DNA of 64,000 bases from Cupriavidus gilardii (GCF_008801915.1 NZ_VZOV01000018.1:56549-120548), one strand, 5' to 3'. Shown: positions 46,118-57,673, numbered from the stretch's first letter. Program-made: numbers and translations. Notes: generated by a model not told the origin, from the letters alone.

Positions 46118-46546
46118 CTAGCGCGATACCACCGCGGTCGCCTCGATCTCGAACAACATGCCGTCGAGCGCCAGCCGCGATACCGGAATCAGCGTGCAGG
46201 CGGGCGGCGGGCGCGTGCCCCAGATGCGCCGCAATTCGGCGCCGAACTCCTGCAGCCGTTCGAGCGAATGGTCGACGATCAGCACGGTCAGCTTGGCCAC
46301 GTCGCGCAGGTCCGCGCCGCCGGCATGCAGCGCGATCTCCAGGTTCTCCAGCGCACGCCGCACCTGTCCGGCAAAATCCGGCGCCAGCCTACCGTGCTGG
46401 TCCTCGCCGCCCTGGCCGCTGGCGAACACGATGCGTCCCGGCGCGGTTGCCACCGCGACATGCGAGTAGGCATTCGGACTGGGGTCGTAAAGGCCGTGCG
46501 GATTGACGAAGTGCAGGCTGCAGGCGGGACGGCGCGATTCGATCAT
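46118..46546 (-). CDS. RidA (YjgF/YER057c) family protein under a SoxR-type promoter
   Basis: 142 residues from ATG 46546. The trimeric RidA fold is shown by PSPNAYSHVAVATAPGRIVFASGQGG and the C-terminal RPPPACTLIPVSRLALDGMLFEIEATAVV, containing the Arg/Glu of the imine pocket. Its promoter at 46584-46614 has a 19-base spacer with a SoxR-box-like element, and soxR is divergent, so it is probably induced by redox-cycling agents. The substrate may be a reactive imine or another small toxic compound. Confidence 0.88.
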   Translation of the reverse strand: MIESRRPACSLHFVNPHGLYDPSPNAYSHVAVATAPGRIVFASGQGGEDQHGRLAPDFAGQVRRALENLEIALHAGGADLRDVAKLTVLIVDHSLERLQEFGAELRRIWGTRPPPACTLIPVSRLALDGMLFEIEATAVVSR

Positions 46547-46583
46547 GGCGGAGATCTCGAAGAGGAGAAACGAAGTCCCGCCA

Positions 46584-46614
46584 GTATCAAACCTCAAGTC
46601 AGGTTAAGGTCAAT
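46584..46614 (-). promoter_or_regulatory. SoxR-type promoter with 19-bp spacer
   Basis: On the minus strand -35 TTGACC (46614-46609) and -10 GATACT (46589-46584) are 19 bases apart, the long spacing required by MerR-family activators. Inside is an element (46593-46610) whose left half CCTCAAGT equals the SoxR box and whose right half GGTTAAGG matches 5 of 8. Confidence 0.75.
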
Positions 46615-46667
46615 CGTGACCCTGCTAGCATTGGGTCTTTCGCTGCGAACCGCGACGGAATCCCGCC

Positions 46668-47219
46668 ATGCCACGCAAGCCACCCCATGACGAATCGATC
46701 GAGCGGCCGCCGCGCCAACGCGGCCTGCGGGCCGCCGACATGCTGTCGGTCGGCGAAGTCGCCGCGCGCACCGGACTGGCCGTCTCCGCGCTGCATTTCT
46801 ACGAGTCCAAGGGCCTGATCCGCAGTACGCGCAGCGCCGGCAACCAGCGGCGCTATGCACGCGCGGTATTGCGCCAGCTGGCGGTGATTCGCGTGGCGCA
46901 GCGCATGGGCCTGCCGCTGGCATTGATCGCCGAGGCGATGGCGCGGCTGCCCGAAGGGCGCGCGCCGACGGTGGCCGACTGGCGCCGGCTGTCGGCGGCG
47001 TGGCGCGAGGACCTGGACGAGCGCATCCGCACGCTGACGCAGTTGCGCGACCAGCTCGACGGCTGCATCGGCTGCGGCTGCCTGTCGCTGAAAAGCTGCC
47101 CGTTGCGCAATCCGGGCGACACGCTGGCGGGGCAGGGGCCATGGCCGCATCTGATGGGCGGCGGCGCGCGCGGCCGTCAAGATCCGGGCGGAAACGAGGG
47201 CGGCGGCACCCGCGCCTAG
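46668..47219 (+). CDS. soxR: Redox-sensitive regulator SoxR
   Basis: 183 residues. A MerR-type helix-turn-helix ([26 protein letters not shown]) precedes a dimerisation helix and the [2Fe-2S] cluster motif [19 protein letters not shown]. All four Cys are present. N- and C-terminal extensions (about 24 and 30 residues) exceed E. coli SoxR. It is divergent from the RidA-family gene and ends in a CTAG that also supplies the stop of the convergent chaN gene. Confidence 0.93.
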   Translation: MPRKPPHDESIERPPRQRGLRAADMLSVGEVAARTGLAVSALHFYESKGLIRSTRSAGNQRRYARAVLRQLAVIRVAQRMGLPLALIAEAMARLPEGRAPTVADWRRLSAAWREDLDERIRTLTQLRDQLDGCIGCGCLSLKSCPLRNPGDTLAGQGPWPHLMGGGARGRQDPGGNEGGGTRA

Positions 47220-48079
47220 CGCGGCGTCTGGTGCATCGCGCCGCAGGGATCGGGGCGCTGCACCGGCGGCACCAGTACCACGTGGTCGTAGGCGCCGGCC
47301 TCGTGCGGTCCCGCCGCTTCCAGATACGCCACGGTCAGCACCTCGGCCGGCTTCGCACCGAGCCAGCGCGGCACGCCGATGTCCTCCCGCACATGACCGT
47401 TGCCAGCCAGCAGCACCACACCGTGCGCGGCGTGCTCGCGCAGCGCGGCAGCCATCACCGCATCGCGCGCGGCCTGGGCATTCAGCATGCCGGGCAACAT
47501 CGCGCGCGGGAAATGGCCGCAATGGCTGTCGTCGAGCACGGCCGTCTGCGCGGCCGCGAGATCGGCCGGCAGCGGCCGGTCCAGGCCCAGCCGTTCGCGC
47601 TCGGCCGCACTGAACACCGCGCCGCCCCGCATCACGCCGCGCGCATCGTCGCGCGACAGGTTCGCGGCAATCAGCGGCAGATCGTGCCGCAACGCCAGCA
47701 CGATGACCGGCCGGTACAGCGACCAGTCCCAACCGGCGGCGCCGGCCTGCGCGATCAGATGGTCGGCATCGCCGGGCCGCTGCCGGCGGGCGCGGTCCAG
47801 ATCCGCTTGCCGTTCGCGATCGAATTGCTCCATCGCGATGGCGGGCCGCCAGCCCGCGTCGATCGCCTCGGTCAGCGCGGCCAGGCGGCGGCGATGCCCT
47901 TCGGCGTTGTCGTGGACCTCGCCGAGCAGCACATAGCGGTAGGCCGCCAGCCGATGCGCATCCCGATCCGGGCGGTCGGGATGGGAGGGCATCGTGGCGC
48001 AGCCGGCAAGCAAGGCCAGCATCGCAGTGAGCGCGGCGGCTTTCGCCACGCCCGGCAATCCGGGCTCAGCGGCCCGCAT
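47216..48079 (-). CDS. ChaN-family haem-binding lipoprotein
   Basis: 287 residues. Signal peptide with lipobox LLAGC, then the ChaN motif [20 protein letters not shown] and, near the end, [13 protein letters not shown]. ChaN-like proteins bind stacked haems at the outer membrane and are linked to iron use. ATG 48079 overlaps the end of the upstream RND pump gene by 14 bases, so it is coupled to that operon. Confidence 0.88.
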   Translation of the reverse strand: MRAAEPGLPGVAKAAALTAMLALLAGCATMPSHPDRPDRDAHRLAAYRYVLLGEVHDNAEGHRRRLAALTEAIDAGWRPAIAMEQFDRERQADLDRARRQRPGDADHLIAQAGAAGWDWSLYRPVIVLALRHDLPLIAANLSRDDARGVMRGGAVFSAAERERLGLDRPLPADLAAAQTAVLDDSHCGHFPRAMLPGMLNAQAARDAVMAAALREHAAHGVVLLAGNGHVREDIGVPRWLGAKPAEVLTVAYLEAAGPHEAGAYDHVVLVPPVQRPDPCGAMHQTPR

Positions 48080-51000
48080 CCGCTCCCACCGTCGCGGCCA
48101 CGCGGTTGCCATCGGCATCGATCTCCAGCGGGCCGCTGCCGGAGAAGCGATCCAGCGCCAGGTAGATCACCGGCGTGATGAACAGCGTGATGACCTGCGA
48201 GAACAGCAGCCCGCCGACCACGGCCAGGCCCAGCGGCTGGCGCAGCTCGGCGCCGGCGCCCAGGCCGAGCGCGATCGGCAGCGCGCCCATGATCGCCGCC
48301 AGCGTGGTCATCATGATCGGACGGAAGCGCAGCAGGCACGCCTGGCGGATGGCCCTGGCCGGCGGCATGCCCTGTTCGCGCTGCGCCGCCAGCGCGAAGT
48401 CGATCATCATGATCGCGTTCTTCTTGACGATGCCGATCAGCATCAGCACGCCGATGATCGCGATCAGCGACAGCTCGACGCGGAACAGGAACAGCGTCAG
48501 CAGCGCGCCGACCGCCGCCGACGGCAGGCCGGCGAGGATCGTCAACGGGTGGATATAGCTTTCGTACAGCACGCCCAGCAGCACGTAGATCACCGCGATC
48601 GCCGCGATCAGCAGGATCACCTGCGTCGACTGCGAGGACTGGAACACCGCCGCATCGCCGCCCCAGCTGGTGAAGATCTCCTGCGGCATCGCGGTTTCCT
48701 GCTTGAAGCGGTCGATGCGCGCCGACGCGTCGCCCAGCGCCGCGCCCGGGGCCAGGTTGAACGACACCGTCACGGACGGCAGCTGGCCCTGGTGGTTGAC
48801 CGCGATCGGACCGACGCGGCGCTCGGTGGTCGCGAACGCCGACAGCGGCACCAGCGTGCCGCTGGTGCTGCGCACGTAGATCTTCGAGAACGCGGTCTCG
48901 TCGACGCGGTCGACATCCGCCGCCTGCAGGATCACGTAATAGCTGTCGATCGAGGTATAGATCGTCGACACCTGTCGCTCGCCGAACGCGGTATAGAGCG
49001 CGGTGCGCACGTCCTGCATCTGCACGCCGAGCGAGTTCGCCTTGTCGCGGTCGATCGCCAGCTGCGCCTCGAGGCCGGCCTGCTGCGAATCGCTGGTGAC
49101 GTCGCGGAACAGCGGATCGGCCCGCATGCGTGCCATCAGCTTGTCGGCGGCGGTCTGCAGATTGCCCGACTGCACGCTCTGCAGCGTGTATTGGTAGCGC
49201 GCCTTGCTGACGCGGCCGCCCAGCTGCAGGTTCTGCACCGGCCGGAAATAAACGTTCAGCCCGGGAATGCCGGCGACGTCGCGGCGCAGCGATTCGACCA
49301 CCTGCGGCATCTTCGGCCGCTCGCCGCCGGGCTTCAGCTCGATGAACATGCGGCCGGTATTGATCGCGGGCGAGGGGCCGCCGCCGATCGCCACCACGAT
49401 GCTCTTGACCGCGGGATTGGCGCGCATCCGCTCGGCCGCGTCGCGCATCAGCGTCGACATTGCATCGAAGGAGATGTCCTGCGGGCCGTCCGCATTGACC
49501 TGGATCTGGCCGATGTCCTCTTCGGGAAAGAAGCCCTTGGGAATCAGCACGAACAGCACCGCGGTCAGCACGAACGTCATGCCGGCCGCGGCCAGCACGG
49601 TGCGCCGATGGGCCAGGCACCAGTCGAGCCCGCGCGCATAGCGGTGCAGCGTGAATTCGAACAGGTTCTCGAACCACTGCGTCGCGCGCAGGCCGACGCT
49701 CTGCTTCTGCGGACGCGGCGCGTGCGCCGGCGCATCGCCATAGGCATGCTGCGATTCGTCGACCGGCACGTTCTCGGCCGACAGGAAGCGCGCGCACAGC
49801 ATCGGGATCAGCGTCAGCGACACCAGCGCCGACACCAGGATCGACAGCGACACCACCGCGGCGAACTCGTGGAACAGCAGGCCGATCACGCCCGGCATGA
49901 AGAAGATCGGGATGAACACCGCCACCAGCGACACCGAGATCGACACGATGGTGAAGCCCATCTCGCGCGAGCCGACCAGCGCCGCCTTCAACGGCGCCAT
50001 GCCTTCCTCGATATGGCGGACGATGTTCTCCAGCATCACGATGGCGTCGTCGACCACCAGGCCGACCGCCAGCGTGATGGCCAGCAGCGACACGTTGTCC
50101 AGGCTGTAGCCGAACGCCTTCATCAGCGCGACCGTGCCGATCAGCGAGATCGGCAGCGACACCGTCGGGATCAGCGTGGCGGCGGCGCGGCGCAGGAACA
50201 GGAAGATCACCATCACCACCAGCGCGGCGGTCAGCGCCAGCGTGAACTGCACGTCGTGGATCGACTCGCGCACCGAGCGCGAACGGTCGTTGACCACATT
50301 GACGTTGACCGAGGCCGGCATCTGCTGCACCAGCCGCGGCAGCGCGGCGCGGATCGCGTCGACCACGGCGACCGTGTTGGCGTCGGGCTGGCGCTGCACC
50401 GCCAGCACGATCGAGCGCTCGTTGTTCAGCCAGCTGCCGGTCTTCAGCGTCTCGACGCTGTCCTCGACCTCGGCCACGTCCGACAGCCGCACCAGCGAGC
50501 CGTTGGGCTGGCTGGCGACGATGATGTTGCGGAAGGCGTCGGCGTCGGCCAGCTGGCGATTGGCCTGGATCGTCAGCATCTGGCGCGCGCCGTCGAGCGT
50601 GCCGACCGGCGTGTTGGCGTTGGCGCGCGAGATCGCGCCGGCCAGCTCGTCGAGAGTCATGCCGCGCGCGGCCAGCGCATCGGGACGCGCGCGTACCCGC
50701 ACCGCGAAGCGCTTCTGGCCATAGACCAGCACCTGCGCGACGCCGGGCAGCGTCGACAGCGTCGGCGCGATCAGGTTGTCGCCGAAGGCGTTCAGCTCGG
50801 CCAGGCTCATCGCCGGCGAATTGATCGCCAGCAGGATCACCGCGGCATCGGCCGGGTTGACCTTGCGGTACGACGGCGGCTCGGTCATCTCGGTCGGCAG
50901 CGAGCGCTGCGCGCGGAACAGCGCCGATTGCACGTCGACCGCGGCGGCGTCGATGTCGCGGTCGTTGTTGAACTCGATCGTGATGCTGGAATTGCCCAGC

Positions 51001-51254
51001 GTGTTGGCCGAGCTGATCACCGACACGCCGGGGATCGTGGCGAACTGCTTTTCCAGCGGCGTGGCGACCGACGCGGCCATCGTCTCGGGACTGGCCCCGG
51101 GCAGCCGCGCAGTGACCTGGATCACCGGGGAATTGAAGCTGGGCAGCGCGGCGATCGGGATGGTCGGGTACAGCACGATGCCGGTGACCACGATCGCGAT
51201 CGCCAGCAGCACCGTCATCACGGGCCGGCGGATGCAGAGTTCGGACAGCGTCAT
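48066..51254 (-). CDS. RND efflux pump, MdtB/MdtC (MuxB)-like
   Basis: 1062 residues from ATG 51254 (MTLSELCIRRPVMTVLLAIAI). The proton relay is kept (GLVVDDAIVMLEN; IVKKNAIMMIDFAL). The opening CIRRPV and DDAIVMLENI forms are closer to MdtBC/MuxBC than to AcrB. Only one pump gene is present, whereas MdtBC needs two, so it should be a homotrimer. It forms an operon with the adaptor gene upstream (4-base gap) and ChaN downstream. No outer membrane factor is adjacent. Confidence 0.94.
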   Translation of the reverse strand: MTLSELCIRRPVMTVLLAIAIVVTGIVLYPTIPIAALPSFNSPVIQVTARLPGASPETMAASVATPLEKQFATIPGVSVISSANTLGNSSITIEFNNDRDIDAAAVDVQSALFRAQRSLPTEMTEPPSYRKVNPADAAVILLAINSPAMSLAELNAFGDNLIAPTLSTLPGVAQVLVYGQKRFAVRVRARPDALAARGMTLDELAGAISRANANTPVGTLDGARQMLTIQANRQLADADAFRNIIVASQPNGSLVRLSDVAEVEDSVETLKTGSWLNNERSIVLAVQRQPDANTVAVVDAIRAALPRLVQQMPASVNVNVVNDRSRSVRESIHDVQFTLALTAALVVMVIFLFLRRAAATLIPTVSLPISLIGTVALMKAFGYSLDNVSLLAITLAVGLVVDDAIVMLENIVRHIEEGMAPLKAALVGSREMGFTIVSISVSLVAVFIPIFFMPGVIGLLFHEFAAVVSLSILVSALVSLTLIPMLCARFLSAENVPVDESQHAYGDAPAHAPRPQKQSVGLRATQWFENLFEFTLHRYARGLDWCLAHRRTVLAAAGMTFVLTAVLFVLIPKGFFPEEDIGQIQVNADGPQDISFDAMSTLMRDAAERMRANPAVKSIVVAIGGGPSPAINTGRMFIELKPGGERPKMPQVVESLRRDVAGIPGLNVYFRPVQNLQLGGRVSKARYQYTLQSVQSGNLQTAADKLMARMRADPLFRDVTSDSQQAGLEAQLAIDRDKANSLGVQMQDVRTALYTAFGERQVSTIYTSIDSYYVILQAADVDRVDETAFSKIYVRSTSGTLVPLSAFATTERRVGPIAVNHQGQLPSVTVSFNLAPGAALGDASARIDRFKQETAMPQEIFTSWGGDAAVFQSSQSTQVILLIAAIAVIYVLLGVLYESYIHPLTILAGLPSAAVGALLTLFLFRVELSLIAIIGVLMLIGIVKKNAIMMIDFALAAQREQGMPPARAIRQACLLRFRPIMMTTLAAIMGALPIALGLGAGAELRQPLGLAVVGGLLFSQVITLFITPVIYLALDRFSGSGPLEIDADGNRVAATVGADAGR

Positions 51255-51258
51255 GGCG

Positions 51259-52476
51259 TCAGTGCTTCCCGGGGGCCGGCGCCGCGGCCGGAGCACTGGC
51301 TTCTCTGATCGCGCTGCCGGGCCGCAGGTTCTGCACGCCCTCGACCACCACGCGCGTGCCGGCCGGCACGCCTTCGACCACCGCCGCGGCGGCGGTCGCC
51401 GCCAGCATCTTGACCGGCATCGACCTGACCTTGCCGTCGCCCTGCACCGCATAGACGAAGCGGCCTTCGGGTCCGGTCACCACCGACTGCGGCGGCACCG
51501 AGACCACGCCGGTCAGCGTCTGCACCACCGCCTCGACGCGCGCGTAGGTCCCCGGCCACAGGCGTTGCGCCTCGTTGTCGAACTGCGCCTTGACGCGGAT
51601 CGTGCCGTACTGCGGGTCGACGGTGTTGTCGACGAAGGTGATGCGGCCCTGCACCGGCTCGGGATTGCCGTCGTTGGGCTGCGCGGTCACCGGCACCGGG
51701 CCGCTGCGCAACGCGTCGCGCAGCGCGGCCAGCTGGCGTTCGGGCAGCGTGAACGTGACGGCGATCGGCTGGATCTGGGCGATCGTGACCATCGGCTGGG
51801 CCGCGGTCGGCAGCACCAGCGAGCCGGGGAAGACGTTGATCACGCCGGTGCGGCCGCCGATCGTGGCGCGGATCGCGCCGTAGCTGACCGCGACGCGGCT
51901 CGCTTCGATCGCGGCCTGGTCGGCCCGTACCGTGGCCTCCAGCGCATCGACCTTGGCGCGCGCGGTATCGACCGCGCTGCGCGAGATGAAGTTGCGCGCG
52001 ACCAGCTCCTCGCTGCGGGCCAGCGAGCGGCGGGCGTCGGCCAGATCGGCCTGGTCGCGCAGCAGCTGCGCACGGGCGCGCGCCAGGTTGGCCTCGTCCA
52101 TCCGGGTGTCGAGCGAGAACAGCAGATCGCCGGGCTTGACGGTCTGGCCTTCGCGGATATGGACGGTGCGGACAGTGCTGGAGACCTGCGGGCGGACCTC
52201 GACGGTGGACAGCGCGGTCACGTTGCCGTTGACGCTGACCTGCAGCGGCACGTCGCCCTGGCGCGCCAGCGCGGTGGTCACCGCCACCGGGGCCGGCCCC
52301 TGCGCCTGCGGCCTGGCGGCGAACCACGTCTTCCAGCCGAACCAGCCGGCCCCGGCCAGCAGCACGACCAATGCCAGTGCCAGCCATGGCGACACACGAC
52401 TTCTGCCGGTACCCATGGCCTGGCTCCAATTGCTTTCGACAAAGCCCTTGGCCTGGTCGATACCCTTCGATTTCAT
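51259..52476 (-). CDS. RND periplasmic adaptor (MdtA-like)
   Basis: 405 residues from ATG 52476. It is anchored by an N-terminal membrane helix (about 30-47, PWLALALVVLLAGAGWFGW) rather than a lipid. It then has the lipoyl parts (VEVRPQVSSTVRTVHIREGQTVKPGDLLF), an alpha hairpin (about 120-185), and beta-barrel domains. First gene of the second RND operon. The upstream region carries a palindrome and ATTACA repeats. Confidence 0.93.
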   Translation of the reverse strand: MKSKGIDQAKGFVESNWSQAMGTGRSRVSPWLALALVVLLAGAGWFGWKTWFAARPQAQGPAPVAVTTALARQGDVPLQVSVNGNVTALSTVEVRPQVSSTVRTVHIREGQTVKPGDLLFSLDTRMDEANLARARAQLLRDQADLADARRSLARSEELVARNFISRSAVDTARAKVDALEATVRADQAAIEASRVAVSYGAIRATIGGRTGVINVFPGSLVLPTAAQPMVTIAQIQPIAVTFTLPERQLAALRDALRSGPVPVTAQPNDGNPEPVQGRITFVDNTVDPQYGTIRVKAQFDNEAQRLWPGTYARVEAVVQTLTGVVSVPPQSVVTGPEGRFVYAVQGDGKVRSMPVKMLAATAAAAVVEGVPAGTRVVVEGVQNLRPGSAIREASAPAAAPAPGKH

Positions 52477-52631
52477 GCGAGGACCCTCTGCTGCGCCGCG
52501 CTGCGATTGCGCGTGTTCGCTCCCTTTTGTCGCCGTGCCCACCCGGACGGCCACCGCCGGCTTCTGTGAACCGGTGGGCGGCCGGCCGCCCCCAGTGGTA
52601 CCGCCATGGCGCCATCTCTGGCAAGCATTGG

Positions 52632-52660
52632 CAGACGCGTCTGTATTACAAACGATTACA
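52632..52660. promoter_or_regulatory. Palindrome plus direct repeats upstream of the second RND operon
   Basis: CAGACGCGTCTG (52632-52643) is a perfect 12-bp palindrome. It abuts two ATTACA repeats (52645 and 52655) ten bases apart, an OmpR-type half-site spacing. The group lies about 160 bases before the adaptor ATG and 70 after the convergently placed MFS stop. Confidence 0.45.
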
Positions 52661-52727
52661 GGAGAGGGGCCGTCTTTGTATCAGGGATCAAACATTAGCA
52701 GAAAACGGGCCTGCCGGGCCGGCGCGT

Positions 52728-53900
52728 TCAGGCCTGCTGTGGTGCCTGCCGCCGCAGCCACCGGCAGCCGAGCGCCCGGGCGCGGGCTGACAGCAGCAGG
52801 GCGCCGAGCATCAGCGCGGCCGCGCCCCAGTGCAGCGCCTGCGCGCCGGCGGTGGCGTAGATCGCCGCGCCGACCATCGCGCCGATCGCCTGACCCAGAT
52901 AGATCGACGAGGAATTGAGCGAGATCGACACCGCCGCCCGCTCCGGCGCCAGCGCCACCAGCCGCGCCTGCTGGGCGCTGTTGGTGGCAAAGCCGCCCAC
53001 GCCCCACAGCATGAAGATCAGCACCAGCGCGACCGCGCCGAGGCCCGTCAGCGGCCATAGCAGCATCGCCGCCAGCGAGGTGCCCAGCGCGACGTGGACC
53101 ACGCGGGCCGGCGTGGCGCGGTCCATGCGCGCGGCCGCGACCACATTGCCGAGCACGCCGCAGGCGCCGTAGGCCAGGAACATCAGGCTCAGCGCGCCGC
53201 CGCTGACGCCATGGACGTCGCGCAGCATCGGCGCGATATAGGTGAACATCGTGAACATGCCGGCCGACGACACCATCGTCACGCCGACCACCATCAGCAG
53301 CGGCGTATGGCGCAGCACCGCGCCCCAGGCCGCGCGCCCGACCGGCGCCACCATCAGTCCGCGCGGCAACACCCGCCACAGCGCCAGCGCGACGCCCAGC
53401 GCCATCACGCCGACTACGGCCATGCTGACGCGCCAGCCCAGCGTCGTACTGATCCAGGTGCCCATCGGCACGCCGACCACACTGGCCACGCTCCAGCCGA
53501 GGAAGACGAAGCTGATCGCCCGGCCGCGCAGCTTCGCGTCGACCAGCAGCGGCAGCGTCGCCGCGGCCTGCGGGGTATAGATCGCGGCGCCGATCGCCGT
53601 GACGAAACGCAGCACCACCAGCGTGCCGAAGTTCGGCGCCAGCGCCGAGGCCAGGTGCAGCACGCCATAGAGCCCGAGCGCGCCGACCAGCAGCAGCCGG
53701 CGGTCGATCCGCGAACCCAGCGTGGCGAACAGCGGCGCGCCGACGCAGCAGGCCAGCGCGAAGGCGGAGATCAGCTGGCCAGCGGTGGCGGCGCTCAAAT
53801 GAAAATCGCCGGCGATGTCGTTCAGCATGCCGGTGACGATCATCGCGCCGGTGCCGATGACGAAATTGCCGACGCACAGCGTCAGGAGCCTGGGATCCAT
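52728..53900 (-). CDS. MFS transporter, DHA1 (AraJ/YdhP-like)
   Basis: 390 residues, 12 helices. The start MDPRLLTLCVGNFVIGTGAMIVTGMLNDIA and the helix 2-3 segment SRIDRRLLL are typical of DHA1 exporters of the AraJ group. An in-frame ATG-less extension upstream is Ala/Pro-rich and ignored. Substrate unknown. It is on the same strand as the D-2-hydroxyacid dehydrogenase gene, 131 bases downstream of it. Confidence 0.9.
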   Translation of the reverse strand: MDPRLLTLCVGNFVIGTGAMIVTGMLNDIAGDFHLSAATAGQLISAFALACCVGAPLFATLGSRIDRRLLLVGALGLYGVLHLASALAPNFGTLVVLRFVTAIGAAIYTPQAAATLPLLVDAKLRGRAISFVFLGWSVASVVGVPMGTWISTTLGWRVSMAVVGVMALGVALALWRVLPRGLMVAPVGRAAWGAVLRHTPLLMVVGVTMVSSAGMFTMFTYIAPMLRDVHGVSGGALSLMFLAYGACGVLGNVVAAARMDRATPARVVHVALGTSLAAMLLWPLTGLGAVALVLIFMLWGVGGFATNSAQQARLVALAPERAAVSISLNSSSIYLGQAIGAMVGAAIYATAGAQALHWGAAALMLGALLLSARARALGCRWLRRQAPQQA

Positions 53901-54031
53901 GATGGGGATGCGAGGGGAGATGGCGGAGGGGGCCGCCCGTGAATCCCGGCAGTGTAGCGGTTTTGCGACGATCGGGTCGGACGCCGCCGCGGCCGCGGGG
54001 ACCATCCGGTCCGCCGCGGCGAGGCCGTCCC

Positions 54032-55054
54032 TCAGCGCGTCAGCGCGGGCGTCAGCGCCTTCGGATTGACCACGCTGCCGTGCTCGCCGGCCAGCACGTC
54101 GAGGATGTTCTGGAACGCCGTGCGGAAATAGAGCTCGTAGCTGTCGCGCTCGACATAGCCCAGGTGCGGCGTGCAGATGCAGTTTTCCATCCGCAGCAGC
54201 GCGTGGCCCTGCAGGATCGGCTCGGATTCGAACACATCGACCGCCGCCATGCCGGGCCGGCCGCGGTTCAGCGCGGCCACCAGCGCGTTTTCCTCGACCA
54301 GCTCGGCGCGGCTGGTATTGACGAACAGCGCGGTCGGCTTCATTGAGGTCAGGTCGGCCAGCTTGACGATATGGCGCGTCTCGTCGTTCAGCCGCAGATG
54401 CAGCGACAGCACGTCGCTGTCGGCGAACAGCTGCTCCCTGGACTCGGCCACCGCGAAACCGTCCTCGCGCGCGGCCGTCTGCGAGCCCTCGCGGCCCCAG
54501 ACCAGCACGCTCATGCCGAAGGCGCGGCCATAGCCGGCCACCAGGCGGCCGATCTTGCCGTAGCCCCAGATGCCGAGCGTCTGGCCCTTCAGCACCTGGC
54601 CCAGGCCGAAGTTCGGCGGCATCGTGGTCGACTTCAAACCCGACTGCTGCCAGGCGCCGTGCTTCAGACTGGCGACGTACTGCGGGATCCGCCGCTGCGC
54701 CGCCATGATCAGCGCCCAGGTCAGTTCGGCCGGGGCCACCGGCGAACCGACCCCTTCGAGCACCACCACGCCGCGGTCGGTGCAGGCGTCGACGTCGATA
54801 TGGCTGCCCACGCCGCCGACCCGGCCGGTCTGGCTGATGATCTTCAGCTTCGGCAGCTTCTCCAGCAGCTGGCGCGTGATGCGGGTGCGCTCGCGGATCA
54901 GCACCACGGCTTCGACGTCGGACAGGCGCGCCGCCAGCTGGCCCACGCCCTTGACGGTGTTGTTGAACACCTTGACGTCATGTCCCTGCAGCAGCTGGAA
55001 GCAGGCCAGCTTGCGCACGGCATCCTGGTAGTCGTCGAGAACGGCAATTTTCAT
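54032..55054 (-). CDS. D-2-hydroxyacid dehydrogenase family protein (SerA/hydroxypyruvate reductase type)
   Basis: 340 residues. The NAD motif LGIWGYGKIGRLVAGYGRAFGM is flanked by catalytic Arg in NTSRAELVEE, Glu in VDVFESEPIL, and His in CTPHLGYVERDS, so the triad is complete. It oxidises or reduces a D-2-hydroxyacid with NAD(H). No ACT domain is present, so it is not the regulated serine-pathway form. ATG 55054 gives the normal MKIAVLDDYQDAVRK start. Confidence 0.92.
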   Translation of the reverse strand: MKIAVLDDYQDAVRKLACFQLLQGHDVKVFNNTVKGVGQLAARLSDVEAVVLIRERTRITRQLLEKLPKLKIISQTGRVGGVGSHIDVDACTDRGVVVLEGVGSPVAPAELTWALIMAAQRRIPQYVASLKHGAWQQSGLKSTTMPPNFGLGQVLKGQTLGIWGYGKIGRLVAGYGRAFGMSVLVWGREGSQTAAREDGFAVAESREQLFADSDVLSLHLRLNDETRHIVKLADLTSMKPTALFVNTSRAELVEENALVAALNRGRPGMAAVDVFESEPILQGHALLRMENCICTPHLGYVERDSYELYFRTAFQNILDVLAGEHGSVVNPKALTPALTR

Positions 55055-55727
55055 CGTCGGGTTCGGTGAGGCGGTTCGTTAAAACTGGGCGAGAGGTTCG
55101 AACATCGATGGCGGCGCAACGGCCCCGGCAATCCCGTTGGTACGCGTGCCCACAGACCGGCATGCCGGCGGCCAGTAAGGTGGGCGACCAACGCGCAGCA
55201 AAGTGCGGCAACACGCAGCCGCGACAACGGTGTTCCGACCGGAATTTGCGCCGCCCGCTTGCTGCAGAGCAAAAAACGGAGGACGACAGCGGTGGTATCC
55301 TTGCCGCCTTCGGTGACGTCCCGGATTGTCGGTCGAGCTCCGCTCCCGCATCCGCGTTGTCGCCGGACAAAGCTTGACTGGCACCCGCTGCGACACATCC
55401 GCGGGAAAACCGCCACTGTAGCGCAGCCGCAAGGTCCCCCGCGATCGATTGCCGACAGGATCGCGCCGGACTTGTAACGGGATGTGACGGTCCCGGGCGA
55501 GCGTGGTCGAGAACCGGCCACCATGCGGCCGCCATGCGGGCAGAACGCCCGCCCCGCACGCGGAACCGCTTCCACAAGAAGTGGTCCCTCAAGCATGCGG
55601 CCATGGCACGCGTTCTCGTCGACTCCGCGTTTGACCCCGCGTTTGACCCGGCTGTTTGACGATATTCAGAGCGCGGCCCCGGGGCCAGGCTTTGCCAAAG
55701 ATTTCTTTTTTGCTTTGGAGTACCACC
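55055..55727. other. Long intergenic region upstream of pckG
   Basis: 673 bases between divergent genes. It contains three near-identical TTTGAC-ending repeats at 55625-55660 and otherwise no convincing ORF, tRNA or riboswitch-like fold. Such a length suggests a regulated pckG promoter and a long leader. Confidence 0.5.
55625..55660. repeat. Three tandem GTTTGAC repeats before pckG
   Basis: CCGCGTTTGACC occurs twice in direct succession (55625-55636 and 55637-55648) and a third partial copy ends GCTGTTTGAC at 55660. The 12-base period is near one DNA turn. It lies about 70-100 bases before the ATG. Confidence 0.55.
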
Positions 55728-57584
<1,857 letters not shown>

Positions 57585-57638
57585 TGCGGTAGTCGCCTGA
57601 CTTTGCGCTTGCCCCAGGCGAGCGCCTCGGCAAAAAAG

Positions 57639-57673
57639 AAGCCCTCGCGATTTGGTTCGCGAGGGCTTTTTTT
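57639..57673. terminator. Bidirectional terminator of pckG and the brn operon
   Basis: A 12-bp perfect stem (AAGCCCTCGCGA with TCGCGAGGGCTT), a 6-base loop, and seven T on the plus strand; the minus strand has a T-rich tract (TTCTTTTTTG) after the stem. It serves the convergent pckG and brnTA genes. Confidence 0.92.

Noticed and set aside
47994..51308. An 1104-codon plus-strand open frame
   Set aside because: Antisense to the MdtB/C-like pump with the same biased composition and no domain.
55055..55727. Riboswitch or small gene upstream of pckG
   Set aside because: No conserved riboswitch core was recognised and the open frames are Arg/Pro-rich with no ribosome site.
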